From positions 43,279 to 107,278 of the forward strand of contig JAPOTY010000016.1 of assembly GCA_026708965.1 (NCBI GenBank): 64,000 nt of DNA, given 5' to 3'. The DNA is from Gammaproteobacteria bacterium (GTDB lineage Bacteria; Pseudomonadota; Gammaproteobacteria; Steroidobacterales; Foliamicaceae). Each line of letters opens with the position of its first letter. Position 1 is the stretch's first letter. Shown piece by piece: positions 1 to 8,432 of this stretch. The notes beneath the pieces were generated by a model that saw only the letters and a list, made by a program, of their open reading frames with translations, did not search any database and had not been told where the DNA came from. Both the position numbers and the translations under genes were made by a program.

Positions 1-1343
1 TGCGCGAGCGTGTTTCCGGTGGCCCGAAAACGTCCTGCCGCCGGTTCGGACGACTCCTCCGCGGCGTTTTCGCCCGGAACCAGGTGGGCGGAGACCCGGT
101 CGAACAAGGCGTCGCTCATCTGGCTGGCCACAGCGCGCCGCCAGATGAGGTCGTAGAGCCTGAACTGGTCGGCATCGAGGCGATTCTTGAGCGCGTCCGG
201 CGGCCGCTCCATGCTGGTGGGCCTGATCGCTTCGTGCGCCTCTTGGGCGTTGCGCGTGCGGGTGCGGTAGCGGCGCGGGGTTTTTGGCAGGAACTCGGAA
301 CCCAGGCTGCTGCCGATGTAATCGCGGATCTCACGGATTGCTTCCGCGGCCAACTGCACCGAATCGGTTCGCATATAGGTGATGAGTCCCACCGCGCCGG
401 CGCCGGTGTCAATGCCCTCGTAGAGGCCCTGCGCCACGCGCATGGTCCGTTGCGCCTGCATCCCCAGTTGCCTCGAGGCCGACTGCTGCAGTGTCGAGGT
501 CGTGAACGGCGGCGGCGGGCTGCGTTTGGCGCGGGTTTCGTTAACCTCCTGAACCGTGAGGCGGCCGTCGCCGTCGGCCGCCGCGCCCTCTCGCATGGCT
601 TTCAGCAGCGCGTTGCGCGCCTGCTCCGTTTCGGCTCCGCTCCCGAGCGAGAATTTCGTTAGCTTCTTGCCGCCCAGTTCCACCAGCGCCGCCTCGAAAT
701 CCTCGCCGGACTTTTGCAGGATTGCGGTGAGGGTCCAGTACTCGCGAGGCTTGAATTGCCCGATTTCCTTTTCGCGTTCCACGATCAGCTTCAGCGCGGG
801 GCTTTGCACCCTTCCGGCCGAGAGCCCGCGGGTAATGATTCGTGAGAGCAGAGGCGAAAGCGTGAATCCCAGCAGCCGGTCCATGCAGCGGCGCGCCTTT
901 TGCGCCTCCACTAGCGGCATGGCGAGGTCGCGCGGCGCCTGCACCGCTTCGGTGACCGCCTGGCGGGTGATCTGATTGAATGCCACGCGGTGCACCTGCT
1001 TGCCCTTGAGAGCGCCCTGACCGTCGAGAAGCTCCAGCAGATGCCAAGCGATGGCTTCGCCTTCGCGGTCCGGGTCGGTGGCCAAGTACAGGGCGGGCAT
1101 TTTCGCCAATGCCGAACGGATCCGCTGCACTGCGGTCCGGGAACTTTCCACCGGCGCGAACTCCATTTCGAAGCCGTTGCGGGTATCGATGGAAAGGCCG
1201 CCGTGCTTGAGGTCGCGCACATGGCCGTTGCAAGCCAGAACGCGGTAACCCTTGCCTAGGTAGCGTTCCAAGGTGCGCGCCTTGGCGGGAGACTCCACCA
1301 CAATGAGGCCTCCCGCAGCAGTATCGGTTGCGCCAGCCGTCAT
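1..1343 (-). CDS. topA: DNA topoisomerase I, 3' end outside window
   Basis: Type IA topoisomerase that relaxes negatively supercoiled DNA by transient single-strand cleavage. About 447 residues are visible from the ATG at 1343 (minus strand). The N-terminal Toprim domain shows VVESPAKARTLERYLG and the acidic ATDPDREGEAIAWHL motif. The catalytic tyrosine motif GLITYMRTDS lies further on, at about 370-380 on the plus coordinate. The frame stays open to base 1, so the C-terminal part, including any zinc-finger modules, is off the edge. It lies downstream of dprA on the same strand, the usual gammaproteobacterial arrangement. Identification is firm. Confidence 0.95.
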   Translation of the reverse strand, partial: MTAGATDTAAGGLIVVESPAKARTLERYLGKGYRVLACNGHVRDLKHGGLSIDTRNGFEMEFAPVESSRTAVQRIRSALAKMPALYLATDPDREGEAIAWHLLELLDGQGALKGKQVHRVAFNQITRQAVTEAVQAPRDLAMPLVEAQKARRCMDRLLGFTLSPLLSRIITRGLSAGRVQSPALKLIVEREKEIGQFKPREYWTLTAILQKSGEDFEAALVELGGKKLTKFSLGSGAETEQARNALLKAMREGAAADGDGRLTVQEVNETRAKRSPPPPFTTSTLQQSASRQLGMQAQRTMRVAQGLYEGIDTGAGAVGLITYMRTDSVQLAAEAIREIRDYIGSSLGSEFLPKTPRRYRTRTRNAQEAHEAIRPTSMERPPDALKNRLDADQFRLYDLIWRRAVASQMSDALFDRVSAHLVPGENAAEESSEPAAGRFRATGNTLA

Positions 1344-1392
1344 TGCTGATCTGCCTCTATTATGAAATGCATCGCTAGGGAAATCATTTTGC

Positions 1393-1429
1393 CTTGCTCT
1401 GGGTGGCCTCTGCTTCGGTCAAGAGCAAG
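1393..1429. other. short inverted repeat between dprA and topA
   Basis: Eight-base arms (CTTGCTCT at 1393-1400, AGAGCAAG at 1422-1429) with a 21-nt loop sit between the dprA stop and the topA start. No T-run follows on the minus strand, so it is a weak terminator or attenuator candidate only. Confidence 0.25.
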
Positions 1430-1447
1430 CGCGCATCCTAGCACCGA

Positions 1448-2533
1448 TTAACGGCTGAATTGAAAGCGGCCGTCGGGCAGCGAGGCAATGCGGCCCTGAA
1501 TCTCCAGCCGAGCAAGCTCGGCGGCCACTTCGGCGGCGCCGAGGCCGGTTTGCTTGACCAGATCGTCAACGCTTTGGGGCTTTTGATGCAGAAGGCCGCC
1601 GAAAAGCGGCAGCTCCTCAGGCTCCGGGGGGCCCGGTTCCCGCCGGCTGCTGGCGCTTCCGACACCTTGCAGCAACGGCAGCAATTCCACCAGCACATCC
1701 TCGGGGTTCTCCACCAGCTTGGCCCCGTTGCGGATCAGGGCGTGGCATCCCCTCGAAGCAGGGCTGTAGATTGAGCCGGGCACCGCAAATACTTCGCGTC
1801 CTTCATCAGCCGCCGCGCGGGCCGTAATCCTGGCGCCGGACCGTTTGGCGGCCTCCACGACCAGCACGCCTGCCGATATGCCGCTGATGATGCGGTTGCG
1901 GCGCGGGAACATCCATTGCTTCAGTGCGGTTCCCGGCGGATTTTCCGATATCAGCAGGCCCTGGGCGGCGATGCGCCGCGCCAGTTTCGCGTGCCGCCGC
2001 GGATAGACCCGGTCCAGGCCTTGAGCGCACACGCCCAAGGTGCGTCCGCCGCAGTCCAGCGCGCCTTCGTGGGCGGCCGCATCGATTCCTTCGGCCAGGC
2101 CGCTGGCGATGCAAAGGCCGCGGCGGCTCAGTGCGCGCGCGAAGTCGCCGGCAGTGGAGCGGCCCAGGGGGGTGGCCGAGCGGCTGCCCACGATTGCGAT
2201 CTGCGCGTGCCCGAGCGTGTCCAACTGCCCGAGTGCGAAGAGAACGGTTGGCGGATCGTGGATTTCCCTGAGCAGGGCCGGGTAAAGGGGATGGCTGATC
2301 GGAACCAGATGCGCGTCCTCGCCTGCAAGCCACTGCATGCAACGGCGTATCAGCGCCATGTTGGGCCGCGCCAGCGCCGCCAGCGCTTCCGGGCCTAGGC
2401 CTGCCGCGCGCAATTCGCCGGACGGGGCATCCGCCACAGCGGCAGCGCTGCCATAGCGCCGCAGCAGTTCCCGGCGCTGGTGCGAGGGCACGCCGGGGCA
2501 TAGGTGAAGGGCGATCCACGGTTCTGCTTCCAT
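1448..2533 (-). CDS. dprA: DNA-processing protein DprA (Smf)
   Basis: Single-stranded DNA-binding, RecA-loading protein used in natural transformation; the 361 aa length suits the family. The extended Rossmann fold is visible: AIVGSRSATPLGRSTAGDFA at about residues 113-132, then ASGLAEGIDAAAH, and the MFPRRNRIISGISAGVLVVEA signature region near residues 210-230. The C-terminal ~60 residues (QKPQSVDDLVKQTG onward) look like the winged-helix domain common in proteobacterial DprA. The ATG at 2533 is chosen; the divergent def gene begins about 65 bp away, so the two share a short promoter region. Presence of dprA alone does not prove competence. Confidence 0.95.
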   Translation of the reverse strand: MEAEPWIALHLCPGVPSHQRRELLRRYGSAAAVADAPSGELRAAGLGPEALAALARPNMALIRRCMQWLAGEDAHLVPISHPLYPALLREIHDPPTVLFALGQLDTLGHAQIAIVGSRSATPLGRSTAGDFARALSRRGLCIASGLAEGIDAAAHEGALDCGGRTLGVCAQGLDRVYPRRHAKLARRIAAQGLLISENPPGTALKQWMFPRRNRIISGISAGVLVVEAAKRSGARITARAAADEGREVFAVPGSIYSPASRGCHALIRNGAKLVENPEDVLVELLPLLQGVGSASSRREPGPPEPEELPLFGGLLHQKPQSVDDLVKQTGLGAAEVAAELARLEIQGRIASLPDGRFQFSR

Positions 2534-2598
2534 GCCGGGAATTCCTTGGGACGATTATGGGAAAATACCACAACCGGCGCGCCACGCATACCGTATTA

Positions 2599-3099
2599 AT
2601 GGCCGAACTCACCGTTCTCAAATTTCCCGACCGTCGGCTGCGGCTGAAGGCCCAGCCGGTGGCGGCGGCCGGCGAGCGCTTGCGGCGCCTTGCCGACGAT
2701 ATGCTCGAAACCATGTATGCGGCCGGAGGCGTTGGGCTGGCGGCCACCCAGGTGAACGTTCAGCAGCGGCTGCTGGTTATGGATGTCTCGCCGGAGCGCG
2801 AGTCGCCCCAGCGCCTCGTCAACCCCGAGATCGTCGATGTGGAGGGCGAAGTGGTGAGCGAGGAGGGCTGCCTTTCGGTGCCGGAATTCACTGCGGAAAT
2901 CTCCCGGGCGGAGCGGGTGACGGTGCGCGCCCGCACCGTCGATATGGAACCCGTGGAATTGGAGCTTGAGGGTTTGGCAGCGATCTGCGTTCAGCACGAG
3001 ATCGATCATCTCGACGGCAAGCTGTTTATCGATTACCTCTCGCCGTTGAAGCGCCGGATGCTGCGCAAGCGCCTTGAGAAAACCGCCCGCGCAGGCTAG
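2599..3099 (+). CDS. def: peptide deformylase
   Basis: Removes the N-formyl group from nascent proteins. All three family motifs are present: GVGLAATQ, EEGCLSVP (metal-ligand Cys) and QHEIDHLDG (two His ligands and catalytic Glu). An in-frame ATG exists at 2557, but the product from 2599 begins MAELTVLKFPD, the usual deformylase N-terminus, and gives 166 aa, close to family length. It overlaps fmt by 26 bp, and with rsmB and the DUF4390 gene forms a def-fmt-rsmB operon as in many gammaproteobacteria. Confidence 0.95.
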   Translation: MAELTVLKFPDRRLRLKAQPVAAAGERLRRLADDMLETMYAAGGVGLAATQVNVQQRLLVMDVSPERESPQRLVNPEIVDVEGEVVSEEGCLSVPEFTAEISRAERVTVRARTVDMEPVELELEGLAAICVQHEIDHLDGKLFIDYLSPLKRRMLRKRLEKTARAG

Positions 3100-4018
3100 G
3101 ATTCTTTTTGCGGGGACTCCCGGCTTTGCTTTGGAAGCCCTGCGCGGCCTGCACGGCGCGGGCTACGGGGTTGCGGGCGTGATTACGCAGCCGGACCGCG
3201 CTTCCGGACGCGGTCGCAGCATGAAGGTCTCGGCGGTCGCGCGGTGGGCGCGCCAAGCGGGCCTGAATCTGATCCAGCCCCTGCATTGGCAGGACGATGG
3301 CCTAATTCGGTCCTTGCGCGCCAGCGGCGCGGATCTGATGGTGGTGGCCGCCTATGGCGCTATTCTTCCGCCTTCCGCGCTTGAGGCCTGCCGTCTCGGC
3401 GCGATCAATATCCATGCTTCCCTGTTGCCTCGCTGGCGCGGCGCATCGCCCGTTGCGGCGGCGATCCGGGCTGGCGACCAACGAACCGGGGTGACGCTGA
3501 TGCAAATGGAGGCGGGCCTGGATACAGGGCCGCTGCTGGCCAGAAGCGAGGCAAATATCGGCCCGCAGGAAACCGCCGGCGAACTGGAAGATCGCCTGGC
3601 GCGCATGGGATCGGAGCTGCTGCTTGAGCATCTTCCGGCAATCCTTGGCGGCCAGCTTCGCCCTGCGCCACAGCAAACGGAGCGGTCCACCTACGCGCCC
3701 CGGATGACCAAGGCCCAGGGGCGGATCGACTGGTCTGCGACGGCCGGGGAACTGGCTCGCCATGTTCGCGCCTACGACCCCTGGCCCGTTGCCCATGCGC
3801 TCTGGCAGGGCCAGGCCATTCGTTTCTGGGGGGCTTGCGCCCTCGAGGACCGCGGCGCCGAGCCTGGCCGTGTGGTGAGCGTTGGGCGCGATGGCCTGCA
3901 TGTGGGAACCGGCGAAGGCGTATTGCGGCTTCGGGAGGTTCAGTTGCCGGGCCGGCGGCGGATGCCGGCGGCGGATGCGGCGCGCGGCGCGCCTCTGGCT
4001 GGATCGCTGCTCAGGTGA
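3074..4018 (+). CDS. fmt: methionyl-tRNA formyltransferase
   Basis: Formylates initiator Met-tRNA using 10-formyl-tetrahydrofolate, the partner reaction to deformylase. 314 aa, family length. The N-terminal formyltransferase domain begins ARILFAGTPGFALEAL and contains NIHASLLPRWRGASP, with the catalytic Asn and His and the SLLPRWRG signature; the C-terminal OB-fold tRNA-binding region starts around residue 205. The start is TTG at 3074, inside the def 3' end, and no better start lies before the first beta strand. The stop overlaps the rsmB GTG start, implying translational coupling. Confidence 0.95.
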   Translation: MRKPPAQARILFAGTPGFALEALRGLHGAGYGVAGVITQPDRASGRGRSMKVSAVARWARQAGLNLIQPLHWQDDGLIRSLRASGADLMVVAAYGAILPPSALEACRLGAINIHASLLPRWRGASPVAAAIRAGDQRTGVTLMQMEAGLDTGPLLARSEANIGPQETAGELEDRLARMGSELLLEHLPAILGGQLRPAPQQTERSTYAPRMTKAQGRIDWSATAGELARHVRAYDPWPVAHALWQGQAIRFWGACALEDRGAEPGRVVSVGRDGLHVGTGEGVLRLREVQLPGRRRMPAADAARGAPLAGSLLR

Positions 4019-5367
4019 GCGGCGCCGGTTCCCGGCGGGTCAGCGCGCTGGCTGTATGCGCGGTGCTGCAGGGGCGCAGTTACGCTAGGGCGCTGAATGA
4101 TGCGGGCCACGCCCGGCTTTCCCGGGAGCGGCAGGCGCTGGCCTCGGAGCTGGCCCAGGGAGCGCTGCGCTGGCAGCACCGGCATAGGGAAATCTTGCGC
4201 CGCCTTATGGATCGTCCCCGGCCGGCTAGCAGGCTCGACGCCCTGCTTTCCGTGGGGCTGTTCCAGCTGAGTCGCACCCGGATCCCCGCCCACGCGGCGG
4301 TGCACGCCTGCGTGGCTGCGGCCAAGGAGCTGCTTTCCCCCGCTGCGGCGCGGCTGGTCAATGCAGTCCTGCGGCGCTATCTGCGCGAGCGTTCGCAGCT
4401 TGAAGCGACGGCGGACCGCCGGCTTGAGGGCCGGTTCTCGCATCCGGGCTGGATGATCCGGCGTTTCCAGGCTGGCTGGCCCGGTCATTGGGAGAGCATC
4501 CTGCGCGCCGGGAACCGCAAGCCGCCGCTGTGGCTGCGGGTGAATCGCGCCAAACTCGGCCGCCATGCTTACCGGATGAGCCTGCTAAACGCCACGGCAT
4601 GGAGTTGCGGGCTGCCGCAGGGCCTGCCCGACGGGCTCAGGGTCGATCCGCCAATGCCGGTTTCACGGCTTCCCGGTTTTTCGGATGGCCTGGTCTCGGT
4701 GCAGGATGCGGGCGCGCAGTTGGCCGTGCCTTTTCTTGGAGCGCGGTCGGGCATGCGGGTTCTGGATGCCTGCGCGGCCCCCGGCGGCAAGACGGCGCAG
4801 TTGCTCGAGACCTGTCCGGGAATGATGGAACTGGTGGCGCTGGATTCGGATGCCGGGCGTCTCGACCGGCTTAAGGAGAATCTCGACCGTCTCGGACTTG
4901 AGGCCAACGTTTGCCTAGGTGACGCCTTGCGCCCGCGCGAGTGGTGGGACGGCCGGCCTTTCGACCGCATTCTGCTTGATGCGCCCTGCTCGGCAACCGG
5001 CGTGATCAGGCGTCATCCGGACATCAAGCATTTGCGCCGCGCCCAAGATATTCCGCGTTTCGCCCGGCTGCAGTCGCGCCTTCTGGGAAGCCTCTGGCCG
5101 CTGCTCAAGCCTGGCGGTCGGTTGCTATACAGCGTTTGCTCTGTGCTGCCGGATGAAACCGTCCGCGTCATCGAGAGCTTTTTGAGAGAAAATGTAGCGC
5201 TGGCGCGCGAAGTGAGGAGATCGGACCGAGTGAGTATCTCGGACCGATTATCCGGGGCATGGGCGCTGCCATTATCGAGCCACGGCTACCAGGTGCTTCC
5301 GGGTAGCCGTTGCGCGGACGGACATTTCAATGCGCTATTGGAGAAAACTGCCGAAACTCAAGCCTGA
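4015..5367 (+). CDS. rsmB: 16S rRNA (cytosine-967-C5) methyltransferase
   Basis: RsmB/Sun family enzyme, 450 aa from GTG 4015, which overlaps the fmt stop by 3 bp. The same frame is open back to 3835, but that part shadows fmt. The N-terminal NusB-like region spans roughly residues 5-130. The SAM-dependent domain shows DACAAPGGKTAQLLE (motif I), DAPCSATGVIRRHPDIK (motif IV, with the PC dipeptide) and KPGGRLLYSVCSVLPDE (motif VI, catalytic Cys). The next gene starts 38 bp before its end. Confidence 0.94.
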   Translation: MSGAGSRRVSALAVCAVLQGRSYARALNDAGHARLSRERQALASELAQGALRWQHRHREILRRLMDRPRPASRLDALLSVGLFQLSRTRIPAHAAVHACVAAAKELLSPAAARLVNAVLRRYLRERSQLEATADRRLEGRFSHPGWMIRRFQAGWPGHWESILRAGNRKPPLWLRVNRAKLGRHAYRMSLLNATAWSCGLPQGLPDGLRVDPPMPVSRLPGFSDGLVSVQDAGAQLAVPFLGARSGMRVLDACAAPGGKTAQLLETCPGMMELVALDSDAGRLDRLKENLDRLGLEANVCLGDALRPREWWDGRPFDRILLDAPCSATGVIRRHPDIKHLRRAQDIPRFARLQSRLLGSLWPLLKPGGRLLYSVCSVLPDETVRVIESFLRENVALAREVRRSDRVSISDRLSGAWALPLSSHGYQVLPGSRCADGHFNALLEKTAETQA

Positions 5368-5911
5368 AGCGAGGCTGGCGTTTCTGGGCCTGCTGCTGAT
5401 TCCGCTGTTCGCGGCGGCATCGGAGGTTGATGTTCGCTTGGCCTATGCGCGGGCCGACGAGGGGCAATGGCTGGTGACCACCCGGGTGGATTTCGAGCTT
5501 GACGCCGAGGCCGAGCGGCTGGTGCGGCAGGGCTTGCGGCTGAAGGTGGAGGTGGAATTCAGCGTGGCGCAGCCGCGCCCGGTCATCCCGTCCAAACGGC
5601 TGGCCGGTTTTGTCCGCGCGCTTTATCTGGAGTACGACGCAGCATCCGGCCGGTTTGTGGTGAGCACGCCTTCCGCCGATGTCCGGGCGGAATTCGCCAC
5701 CATGTTTTCGGCCTTGCGCAAGATCGGCTACCTGACCGATCAGCCGGTCATCGCCCAGTCCGCGCTCGCGGCGGGGCAGCCCTATGCGTTTTCGGTGCAG
5801 GCGCGGCTCTTTCCTGAGAACGCCAACTGGTGGCGCCGCAATGTAGCCGGTCGCCTCGGTCTCGGCCTGTCGCTGAGCAGCGCCACCTATACTTGGTCGC
5901 TAACTCCTTAG
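5330..5911 (+). CDS. DUF4390 envelope protein
   Basis: 193 aa with a hydrophobic segment at residues 16-30 (ARLAFLGLLLIPLFAAASE) resembling a signal peptide. The rest is predicted beta-rich, without catalytic motifs. The sequence and its position right after rsmB match the DUF4390 family, which is usually followed by a two-component sensor (ntrY-like); here that sensor is missing, and convergent genes follow instead. Its start lies within the rsmB coding end. Function unknown. Confidence 0.8.
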   Translation: MRYWRKLPKLKPEARLAFLGLLLIPLFAAASEVDVRLAYARADEGQWLVTTRVDFELDAEAERLVRQGLRLKVEVEFSVAQPRPVIPSKRLAGFVRALYLEYDAASGRFVVSTPSADVRAEFATMFSALRKIGYLTDQPVIAQSALAAGQPYAFSVQARLFPENANWWRRNVAGRLGLGLSLSSATYTWSLTP

Positions 5912-6661
5912 CAGCAGGCTAGCCGCCATCGCCGCAACGGCGGCCACGAACACCGCCCGGATCACGCCCTCGCCCCGCGACAAGGTCAGACGCGCCCCCA
6001 GCCATCCGCCGGCGCCGTTGCCGACGGCCAGCGCCAAGCCCGCCAGCCACAGGATTTCCGATTGCCAGGCGAAGATCGCCAGCGCCAGGATGGCGCAGGG
6101 CAGAACGATGACGACCTTGTACATATTGACCCGAACCAGATCCATGCCGAGGATGCGATGCAGCGTGGGCATGAACAGGAAACCCACCCCCACCTGAATG
6201 AACCCGGCCCAGGCGCCGGACAGCAGCAGCGCGGCGTAGCCCAGCCGCCGTCTGGCAGGCGTGATCTCCACTTCCTTTTGCGTCATGTCCGGCCTGCGCC
6301 GCAGCATCGCCAGCGTGACCGCGATCATGGTGATCACCACGATGCGATCAAACCAAGGCCCGGCAATGCGAACCCCGATCAGGGCGCCGCCGCCGGCGCC
6401 GATGCAAGCAAACAGCGACAGCCACAAGGCTTTCTTGAGGTCCGCGAAACCGTGCTTGCGGAACGTTCCGATGGCCACCAGGTTTTGGACGATGATTGCC
6501 ACTCGCAGCGTCCCGTTGGCCACGGGCGCTGGCAAGCCGGCCAGCAGCAGGATCGGCAGGCTCAGCATCGACCCGCCGCCGGCCATGACATTGAGGAATC
6601 CGGAGGCGCAGCCGGCCAGAATCAGCAGAGGCAAAAACTCCGGCGGCAGGGATTCGGTCAC
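5900..6661 (-). CDS. sulfite exporter TauE/SafE family membrane protein
   Basis: 253 aa, almost wholly hydrophobic, with seven to eight predicted membrane segments and the glycine-rich N-terminal repeat GCASGFLNVMAGGGSMLSLPILLLAG typical (in part) of TauE/SafE proteins. Members move sulfite, sulfoacetate or other organosulfur anions; the substrate cannot be read from sequence. The start ATG overlaps the stop of the upstream PLP enzyme (6658) by 4 bp. If that enzyme is a D-cysteine desulfhydrase, pairing with a sulfur-anion exporter would make sense. It converges on the DUF4390 gene with a 12-bp tail overlap. Confidence 0.85.
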   Translation of the reverse strand: MTESLPPEFLPLLILAGCASGFLNVMAGGGSMLSLPILLLAGLPAPVANGTLRVAIIVQNLVAIGTFRKHGFADLKKALWLSLFACIGAGGGALIGVRIAGPWFDRIVVITMIAVTLAMLRRRPDMTQKEVEITPARRRLGYAALLLSGAWAGFIQVGVGFLFMPTLHRILGMDLVRVNMYKVVIVLPCAILALAIFAWQSEILWLAGLALAVGNGAGGWLGARLTLSRGEGVIRAVFVAAVAAMAASLLLRS

Positions 6662-7719
6662 GGACCCGCCGGCAGGCTTTCTTGCAGGATCCCGGGAAGA
6701 TCCTCGCGCCGCAAGGACGGCAGGCCGGAGAGCGGCGGTCGCGAGTTATAGGTGTTCCAGAACATCACATTGAGGCCCCTGAATCGGCCATTGCGCCCGT
6801 CATGCAGCAAGGCTGCGGCCGCTTTGCCCGAATAGGTGTATTCCAGCCTCGTGCCGGCCTTGCTCTTCATCCACTCGATGGCTTCCAGCGCAGCGCCGGA
6901 AGGAAGCGCATAGCCATCGCCCAGAAACTCCTCGCGCAATTCCACCCGTTCCAGCGCCCCGCCGCTAGGCGGAGGACAGATGCCGTCCAATAGCGAGCGC
7001 AGGTTGCCGGCCAGCGCAACGGCTTTCTTTTTTGAAGTCATTTGGCTGGTCACCACCCAGGCAGCCACGATGCGGCTGGGCAAGCCCGCAAGCGCGACGC
7101 CGAAGTCCAGCCCCACGGCGCTGCCCGACGAGCCGCAGGGCAGATAGATCAGGTCCGGCGCCGGACAAAGGCCGCGCGCCACCTGCTCGGCAAGTTCCAG
7201 CGCGGCGCATACGTAGCCGAGGCTGCCGAGGGGGGAGGAACCGCCCAGCGGAATTTCGTACCAGGCGCTGTTTCCGCCCGGCAATCGGGAGCGTATTGCT
7301 TTGGTTTCTTGCGGAGAGCCGGCAGACTCAAGGCGCGTTCCCAGCAGCAGATGATGGCGAAGCGTTTTCTCCACATAGGGCGTAGGCGGTTGAGGGCGAA
7401 CAATGCCCACGCATTCGAGCCCGAGCTGGCGGGCGAACAGCGCAGTGGAAAGAATATGGTTGGAGCCTACCGCGCCGTAGGTCACAACGCCGCGGCAGCC
7501 GCGTTGAAGGGCATCGGCCAGCAGGAACTCCAGCTTGCGCACCTTGTTTCCGCCATGCTCAACGCCGCTGATATCGTCGCGCTTGATCCATACGGAGCGG
7601 GCGCCGAGGTCCTCGGCCAGCGCGGCGTGCCGGTCCACCGGGGTGGGCGTGTCAGCGAGCGCCTTCCAAGGGAAACGGCGCCGGATGGCTTCGCTGTACG
7701 CGCTTGTGCCGTCAGTCAT
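6658..7719 (-). CDS. PLP-dependent ACC deaminase / D-cysteine desulfhydrase family enzyme
   Basis: 353 aa fold-type II PLP enzyme. The PLP-lysine region EHGGNKVRKLEFLLADA (about residues 54-70) is followed by GAVGSNHILSTALFARQLG, and LPCGSSGSAVGLDFGVALAG is the phosphate-binding glycine-rich loop. These features fit the 1-aminocyclopropane-1-carboxylate deaminase / D-cysteine desulfhydrase group. The two activities cannot be separated here, and the protein diverges enough that another substrate is possible. It forms a two-gene operon with the TauE/SafE-type exporter. Confidence 0.8.
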   Translation of the reverse strand: MTDGTSAYSEAIRRRFPWKALADTPTPVDRHAALAEDLGARSVWIKRDDISGVEHGGNKVRKLEFLLADALQRGCRGVVTYGAVGSNHILSTALFARQLGLECVGIVRPQPPTPYVEKTLRHHLLLGTRLESAGSPQETKAIRSRLPGGNSAWYEIPLGGSSPLGSLGYVCAALELAEQVARGLCPAPDLIYLPCGSSGSAVGLDFGVALAGLPSRIVAAWVVTSQMTSKKKAVALAGNLRSLLDGICPPPSGGALERVELREEFLGDGYALPSGAALEAIEWMKSKAGTRLEYTYSGKAAAALLHDGRNGRFRGLNVMFWNTYNSRPPLSGLPSLRREDLPGILQESLPAGP

Positions 7720-7791
7720 TATTGCCTTGCTTTATGGAGCTTGCGCCGCCTGCCAACCAGTTTTCGGCTTGAGGTTATCGGGGCGGAGAGT

Positions 7792-8430
7792 TTATTGAAC
7801 CAGTTTGAGCAGGATGGAATCGAAGCGATGTTCCTGCAGGCGGGCACGGTCCGCGTTGAGTTGATCCAGATCGCTGGTGGGGCCCACGCGCACGCGATAG
7901 TAGGTTTGCCGGTCCACCCGCACCGGCTGGATCCGTGCGTTCATGCCAACCAGCGCCAGCCGCGCCTTGAGGGATTCCGCCTCCCGCTGGCGCGTGAATG
8001 CGCCCAGTTGCAGCACGTACATGCCGGGTGCCGCCACCGCCCGGGGTTGCGGTTCGCGGACGCTTGAGGAGCCGCTGGAAGGCTGCGCCGCGCCATCGGA
8101 GGGCTGCGGCGTGGCCGTGGCCATTCCCGCCAGCGGTTCCGCCGCGGCTTGTCCGGGCTGCTGCGCGGCGGCTTCGGCGACCGGCTGCGCCGCCTCCTGC
8201 GCCGGAGCGGCGCGGGTCTCTTCCACGACCTCCTCGCCGCGCTCCAGAATATCGTAAAAATCGAATCTCGGGCTGCTGGAAGGGTTGGTGGCCAGGATAT
8301 CCGGCGGTTCGGTCCACCATCGCGCGAGCATGGGATACACCCAGAACGCCAAAACCATCCCCAGCACCAAGCCGACGATAAATTGAACGTACCCCCAGCC
8401 CCGCGAACCGCGCTTGCTTCGTTTCGCCAT
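7792..8430 (-). CDS. SPOR-domain membrane protein (FtsN-like)
   Basis: 212 aa from the ATG at 8430, three bases after the argS stop. A basic N-terminus (MAKRSKRGSRGWG) precedes one membrane segment (FIVGLVLGMVLAFWVYP), then a long Ala/Gln/Pro-rich periplasmic linker. A C-terminal SPOR domain starts near GMYVLQLGAFTRQREAE and contains YYRVRVGPTSDLDQ. SPOR domains bind peptidoglycan stripped of stem peptides at division sites. Its position directly after argS matches the FtsN-like genes of gammaproteobacteria. The open frame continues upstream into argS, but that part is a shadow. Confidence 0.88.
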   Translation of the reverse strand: MAKRSKRGSRGWGYVQFIVGLVLGMVLAFWVYPMLARWWTEPPDILATNPSSSPRFDFYDILERGEEVVEETRAAPAQEAAQPVAEAAAQQPGQAAAEPLAGMATATPQPSDGAAQPSSGSSSVREPQPRAVAAPGMYVLQLGAFTRQREAESLKARLALVGMNARIQPVRVDRQTYYRVRVGPTSDLDQLNADRARLQEHRFDSILLKLVQ

Positions 8431-8432
8431 GC